DNA from: an uncultured Collinsella sp.
GTDB taxonomy: Bacteria; Actinomycetota; Coriobacteriia; Coriobacteriales; Coriobacteriaceae
NCBI GenBank assembly: GCA_900549335.1
Contig: UROJ01000037.1
Coordinates: 1-10,140 of the forward strand
Direction of reading: 5' to 3'
DNA: 10,140 bases
Part shown: one piece after another, positions 6,445-10,140 of the stretch
How positions within the stretch are numbered: position 1 is the first letter of the stretch
Layout: every line of letters begins with the position of its first letter
Position numbers and translations under genes: made by a program
Notes under the pieces: model-generated
The model's input: the letters and a program-made list of their open reading frames with translations, nothing else
Told to the model about the DNA's origin: nothing
Database searches by the model: none

Positions 6445-6478
6445 GAAGGGGGCTCCTTGTTGGCAAGGAGCCCCCTTC
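6445..6478 (+). terminator. Hairpin terminator between the phosphatase and polA
   Basis: A perfect 15-bp stem (6445-6459 with 6464-6478) closes a TTGG loop. On the plus strand TGCTTTTAG follows, fitting termination of the phosphatase transcript. The stem also lies 34 bases after the polA stop on the other strand. It probably serves polA as well, although the minus-strand 3' side is A-rich rather than U-rich. A run of seven T at 6433-6439 precedes the stem on the plus strand. Confidence 0.75.
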
Positions 6479-6512
6479 TGCTTTTAGTTACTTTGGAATT
6501 GTGAGCGCTTCC

Positions 6513-9263
6513 CTATTTGGCGTCGGCCCAGGTTATGCCGGTGCTGGCTTCGGCGATTAGGGGGACGCGGAGGTCTACTACGTGTTCCATGACGTCGCGG
6601 ACCATGGTGGTTAGGCGCTCGACTTCGTCGATGGGGCACTCAAAGTCCAGTTCGTCGTGCACTTGCAGGATCATGTGGGCGGCAAAGCCTTCTTCTTCCA
6701 GACGGCGGCTCACGCGGGTCATCGCGATCTTGATGATGTCGGCCGCGGTGCCCTGCATGGGATGGTTCATGGCCGTGCGCTCGCCAAAGCCGCGAAGTTG
6801 CGGATTTTTGGCCTTGAGCTCGGGAATATGGCGTCTGCGGCCATACATGGTCTCGGCGTAGCCCGTCTGCTTGGCACGTGCTACCACGTTGTCGAGGAAC
6901 GTACGCACGCCCGGGTAGGCCTCGTAGTAGCGGTCGATCATGTCGCGCGCCTCGGCCATCGAGATATGCAGCGACTGCGACAGACCGTAGGCCTGCTGAC
7001 CATACACGATGCCAAAGTTCACGGCCTTGGCGCGACTGCGCAGGTCGGGCGTTACCTCGGACACCGGCACACCGAACACGCGCGCCGCCGTCTCGGCATG
7101 GAAGTCCTCGCCCTCGTTAAAGGCGCGCACCAAGTGCTCGTCACCTGAGAGATGCGCCAGCAGACGCAGCTCGATCTGCGAGTAGTCCACCGCCAAAAAG
7201 ACGCTTCCCTCGCCTGCCGAAAACGCCGTCTTAACGGTACGACCCAGCTCCGAGCGCGTCGGGATGTTCTGCAGGTTCGGGTCGCTCGAGGACAGACGCC
7301 CCGTTGCCGTGATGGTCTGGTTGTACGTAGTGTGTACGCGACCGTCACCACGGCGTAGCGGGCCCAGGGTGTCCAGATAGGTGGACTTGATCTTAGACTT
7401 CTCACGCCAGTCCAAGATCAGACGCACGATTTCGTGGTCACGCGCAAGGTCGCTCAGCACCTTGGCGTTGGTCGAATAATAGCCGCGCTTAGTCTTCTTG
7501 AGGCCCTTGGTCGGAAGCCCCATCACATCAAAGAGCACATGCGACAGCTGCATGGGACTGCCAATATTAAAGGTCTCGTCACCCGCCAGGTCGCGAATAC
7601 TGCGCTCAACCTCGGTAATCTGGGTCGCCAGACCCTCGGACAGACTGTGCAGACGGTCGGGGTCCACGAGCATGCCCGCGCGCTCCATCTTGGCAAGTAC
7701 CGGAACGAGCGGCATCTCGATGCCATCGAACACGTTGGCGGCATTCTCACGGGCCATGCACTCGCGCAACGGTGCCACGAGCGCCAGCGTCAGAGCCGCA
7801 GTACGGGCGGCAGGCGCCGGAGCGTCCTCACCAGCACCCTCTGCGCCGCGCGCCGCAGGCAGCGCCATCTGCAGATACGTATCGGCAAGATATGCCTCAT
7901 CGAACTCGGAGCGATCGGAATCCAGCAGATAGGCAGCGACCACGGTATCGAAGATACGCGTGGAATCGGTAGCGAGCGGATCCATGAGCTCGAGTTCAGA
8001 AGAATCGATGGGCGAAAGCTCGTGCAACAACGCCTTCATATCCGGGCTCGCCACGCGGCCCTCCACAAACAGGTGCGCAAGCACGCCGGCAATCACGCCG
8101 TGGGCGAAGTTGAAGCCATCGACTACGGCAGTGGTACCGCCGTCGCCCTCCTCGAGCGCGAACAGGCCCTTGGACGTCGCCAACCACAGCGTGCGCGTCA
8201 GTCCAAAGAGCGCGCCCTCTTCCTTGTCGTCGTCCACCACGGCGGCGACCCACTCACCGGCACCAATCGCACGGGAGACCTCAGCCGCAACGGCACCAAG
8301 CGCGTCAGCATCGCCGGCGGCCGCGCGAACCATCGCAGGCATCTCAAACACACTGGAGGCAGCAGCAGCCCCGCCCTCGCCGCCGATCAGCGCCAAGAAA
8401 CGGTTCTGCATGGCGGTGATACCAAGCGTACCCAGCGCCGCGGAAACCTCATCGGCAGAAAACGCCGGGAAGGACGTCGTCTCAAAATCGAGCTCAACGG
8501 GCGCATCGGTGCGGATGGTCGCGACCTTGCGGCTCAGCAGGGCATCGTCGATGTGTGCTCGCAGGTTTTCGCCCATCTTGCCCTTGACCTCGTCGGCGTG
8601 TGCGATGACCTCGTCCAGGCTACCGTACTGCGCAATGAGCGCGCTCGCCTTTTTGGGGCCGATGCCCGGCACGCCGGGGATGTTATCGGACGTGTCGCCC
8701 TTCAGGCCATAAAAGTCGGGCACGAGCGCCGGCGTGATACCGTGATACAGATCGTCCACGCTCTCGGGCGTCATGATCGCCACGTCGGACAGGCCCTTGC
8801 GGGTCGAGACCACGTTGACGTGCTCGGTCACGAGCTGATACATATCGCGATCACCGGTCACCAGCAGCATGTCACAGCCGGCCTGCTCGCCCAGGCGCGC
8901 CATAGTGCCCAGAATGTCATCGCCTTCCCAGCCCTCGGACTGCAAAATCGGCACGTTGAGCGCGGCGAGCAGCTCCTTAATCATGGGAAACTGTGCGTGC
9001 AGATCGGGGTCCATGGGCGGGCGCTGAGCCTTGTACTGCGGCAGCATCTCCATGCGCACGCGCGGCTTGCCCTTGTCAAACGCCACGACGACGCCGTCGG
9101 GATTAAAGGCGTCAATCATCTTGAGGAACATATTCAAAAAGCCAAAGATCGCGTTGGTGGGACGACCGTCCGGCGCGTTCATGGTCGGCGGCACGGCGTG
9201 GAAGGCGCGGTGCATGAGCGAGTTGCCGTCGATAACGGCAAAGGTGCGGCGCTTGTCAGACAT
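6513..9263 (-). CDS. polA: DNA polymerase I
   Basis: This 916-residue enzyme removes RNA primers and fills gaps in replication and repair. The N-terminal 5' nuclease domain (about 1-295) shows FAVIDGNSLMHRAFH (8-22), FDKGKPRVRMEMLPQYKAQR (62-81), EGWEGDDILG (110-119), TGDRDMYQL (136-144) and the helix-hairpin-helix GDTSDNIPGVPGIGPKKA (189-206). The middle domain (about 310-510) lacks a visible proofreading site: where DxE is expected it reads VVDDDKEEG (342-350), and the next motif reads PDMKALLHEL (407-416). The polymerase domain is intact: DPNLQNIPTR (661-670), motif A VDYSQIELR with Asp693, O-helix RAKAVNFGIVYG (744-755) with Lys746, Phe750 and Tyr754, and motif C VHDE (868-871). The length is normal for actinobacteria. 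The ATG at 9263 follows GAGGT; an in-frame GTG at 9302 would add 13 unrelated residues. It is divergent from the aminopeptidase. Confidence 0.97.
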   Translation of the reverse strand: MSDKRRTFAVIDGNSLMHRAFHAVPPTMNAPDGRPTNAIFGFLNMFLKMIDAFNPDGVVVAFDKGKPRVRMEMLPQYKAQRPPMDPDLHAQFPMIKELLAALNVPILQSEGWEGDDILGTMARLGEQAGCDMLLVTGDRDMYQLVTEHVNVVSTRKGLSDVAIMTPESVDDLYHGITPALVPDFYGLKGDTSDNIPGVPGIGPKKASALIAQYGSLDEVIAHADEVKGKMGENLRAHIDDALLSRKVATIRTDAPVELDFETTSFPAFSADEVSAALGTLGITAMQNRFLALIGGEGGAAAASSVFEMPAMVRAAAGDADALGAVAAEVSRAIGAGEWVAAVVDDDKEEGALFGLTRTLWLATSKGLFALEEGDGGTTAVVDGFNFAHGVIAGVLAHLFVEGRVASPDMKALLHELSPIDSSELELMDPLATDSTRIFDTVVAAYLLDSDRSEFDEAYLADTYLQMALPAARGAEGAGEDAPAPAARTAALTLALVAPLRECMARENAANVFDGIEMPLVPVLAKMERAGMLVDPDRLHSLSEGLATQITEVERSIRDLAGDETFNIGSPMQLSHVLFDVMGLPTKGLKKTKRGYYSTNAKVLSDLARDHEIVRLILDWREKSKIKSTYLDTLGPLRRGDGRVHTTYNQTITATGRLSSSDPNLQNIPTRSELGRTVKTAFSAGEGSVFLAVDYSQIELRLLAHLSGDEHLVRAFNEGEDFHAETAARVFGVPVSEVTPDLRSRAKAVNFGIVYGQQAYGLSQSLHISMAEARDMIDRYYEAYPGVRTFLDNVVARAKQTGYAETMYGRRRHIPELKAKNPQLRGFGERTAMNHPMQGTAADIIKIAMTRVSRRLEEEGFAAHMILQVHDELDFECPIDEVERLTTMVRDVMEHVVDLRVPLIAEASTGITWADAK

Positions 9264-9270
9264 ATTGAAT

Positions 9271-9275
9271 ACCTC
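9271..9275 (-). promoter_or_regulatory. Ribosome binding site of polA
   Basis: On the minus strand GCGAGGT ends 7 bases before the ATG at 9263 and supports that start over the GTG at 9302. Confidence 0.6.
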
Positions 9276-9371
9276 GCTTTGGGCTGGGCACGGTTTGCTC
9301 ACACCAGTTTACACGCTCCCCGCCCCGCGGCCACCGCACATCAGGCTTCCCTGCCGCCGCGGGCCCGCGCG

Positions 9372-9380
9372 TGATACGAT
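9372..9380 (+). promoter_or_regulatory. Candidate extended -10 promoter of the M18 aminopeptidase
   Basis: TGATACGAT has the TGn extension plus a -10 hexamer TACGAT (4 of 6 consensus), the same form as in the ndk candidate. No good -35 is seen 17 bases upstream. Transcription would start near 9387, leaving a leader of about 43 bases. The region is the short divergent gap with polA; no clear polA promoter could be picked. Confidence 0.35.
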
Positions 9381-9429
9381 GGCTCACGGTACATCAACCA
9401 GCACGATCGATCCGAAAGGAGCCTGCGTC

Positions 9430-10140
9430 ATGGAACGTCCCTGCGCATGGAAAAAGTACACGCCACAGCAGATCGAAGAGCTCGAGGAGCTTTGCCGCGG
9501 CTATAAGCAGTTTTTGAGCGAGAACAAGACCGAGCGCCTGTGCGTCAAGACCGGTATCAAGATGGCCGAGGAGGCGGGCTACGTCAATCTGGAGACCGTG
9601 ATCTCCGAGGGCCGCGCGCTCAAGGCCGGCGACAAGGTGTACGCCGCCAATCACGGCAAGGACCTTATGCTCGTCAACCTGGGCACCGCCCCGCTCGAGC
9701 AGGGCTTTAACATCCTGGGCGCCCACGTGGACTCGCCGCGCCTGGACCTTAAGCAGAATCCCGCCTTCGAGGCCGGCGACATGGCCTACCTCGACACGCA
9801 CTACTACGGCGGCGTCAAGAGCTACCACTGGGTAGCCTCCCCGCTCGCACTCGTGGGCGTCATCTGCAAAAAGGACGGCACCACCGTCGAAATCAACATC
9901 GGCGACAAGGCGGACGACCCGGTCTTTACCATCTCCGACCTGCTGATTCACCTCTCGAGCGAGCAGATGTCCAAGCCTGCCAAGGACGCCGTCGATGCCG
10001 AGATCCTCGACGTGATCGTGGGCGGCCGCCCCGTCAAGTTTGACGAGGACGACAAGGACGCCCCCAAGGAGCCCGTCAAGCAGATGTTCCTGGACATCCT
10101 CAAGGAGCAGTACGACGTCGAGGAGGAGGACTTCCTCTCC
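9430..10140 (+). CDS. M18-family aminopeptidase, N-terminal 237 residues (cut by window edge)
   Basis: This is a zinc metallopeptidase that removes N-terminal residues from peptides in the cytosol. Family M18 comprises aspartyl aminopeptidase-like enzymes, which form dodecameric TET shells. The frame is open to the last base of the window, so about half of the usual 450-470 residues is missing. The metal-binding motif GAHVDSPRLDLK (97-108) with His99 and Asp101 is present. THYYGGVKSYHWVASPLALVG (123-143) is typical of the 'M18 aminopeptidase 1' branch common in clostridia and related anaerobes. Residues about 160-237 begin the inserted regulatory domain. AAAGGAG (9415-9421) lies 8 bases before the ATG. 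The remaining zinc ligands and catalytic Glu lie outside the window and cannot be checked. Substrate preference is not readable. Confidence 0.93.
   Translation, partial: MERPCAWKKYTPQQIEELEELCRGYKQFLSENKTERLCVKTGIKMAEEAGYVNLETVISEGRALKAGDKVYAANHGKDLMLVNLGTAPLEQGFNILGAHVDSPRLDLKQNPAFEAGDMAYLDTHYYGGVKSYHWVASPLALVGVICKKDGTTVEINIGDKADDPVFTISDLLIHLSSEQMSKPAKDAVDAEILDVIVGGRPVKFDEDDKDAPKEPVKQMFLDILKEQYDVEEEDFLS

Noticed and set aside
7434..9374. 646-codon plus-strand open frame opposite polA
   Set aside because: It is exactly antisense to a complete, motif-verified polA. Its His/Arg/Gly-rich composition is the normal by-product of GC-rich codon use. It has no ribosome binding site or family match.
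9394..9951. 185-codon minus-strand frame opposite the M18 aminopeptidase
   Set aside because: It is an antisense shadow of a gene with a clear M18 metal-binding motif.

Overview
The window is an ordinary stretch of GC-rich bacterial chromosome. It most likely comes from an actinobacterium of the Coriobacteriia (Collinsella-like). This is inferred from GC-rich third codon positions, AAAGG/GAGG-type Shine-Dalgarno sites, a Pol I with a degenerate proofreading domain and the style of the proteins. No 16S or other strict marker is present, so the genus is a guess. Seven conserved housekeeping genes are readable, plus one probable small ORF. No mobile element with a transposase, CRISPR array, tRNA, rRNA or phage gene was seen.

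Layout from left to right. A 263-base leader precedes rpiB (+, ribose-5-phosphate isomerase B), which ends at a strong hairpin. It faces ndk (-, nucleoside diphosphate kinase), which has its own hairpin terminator and a plausible promoter. Next on the minus strand, read right to left, come argG (argininosuccinate synthase), a probable 56-residue ORF with an excellent ribosome binding site, and argH (argininosuccinate lyase). argG and argH each have a hairpin downstream. A 554-base divergent intergenic region separates argG from a plus-strand HAD-superfamily (Cof-type) phosphatase. Downstream of the phosphatase is a 130-base element with 34-bp perfect inverted arms and a nested 10-bp stem, then a 15-bp hairpin terminator shared with the convergent gene polA (-). 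A 166-base divergent gap leads to a plus-strand M18-family aminopeptidase that is cut by the right edge.

How the genes fit together. argG and argH catalyse the last two steps from citrulline and aspartate to arginine and fumarate. rpiB supplies ribose-5-phosphate for nucleotides (and for histidine). ndk balances NTP and dNTP pools. polA uses dNTPs to process Okazaki fragments and fill repair gaps. The phosphatase and aminopeptidase are general metabolic or salvage enzymes. Each gene or pair appears to be its own transcription unit; there is no large operon.

The items most worth a second look are the long palindromic element at 6249-6378 and the small ORF between argG and argH. I found no convincing new multi-gene system here.
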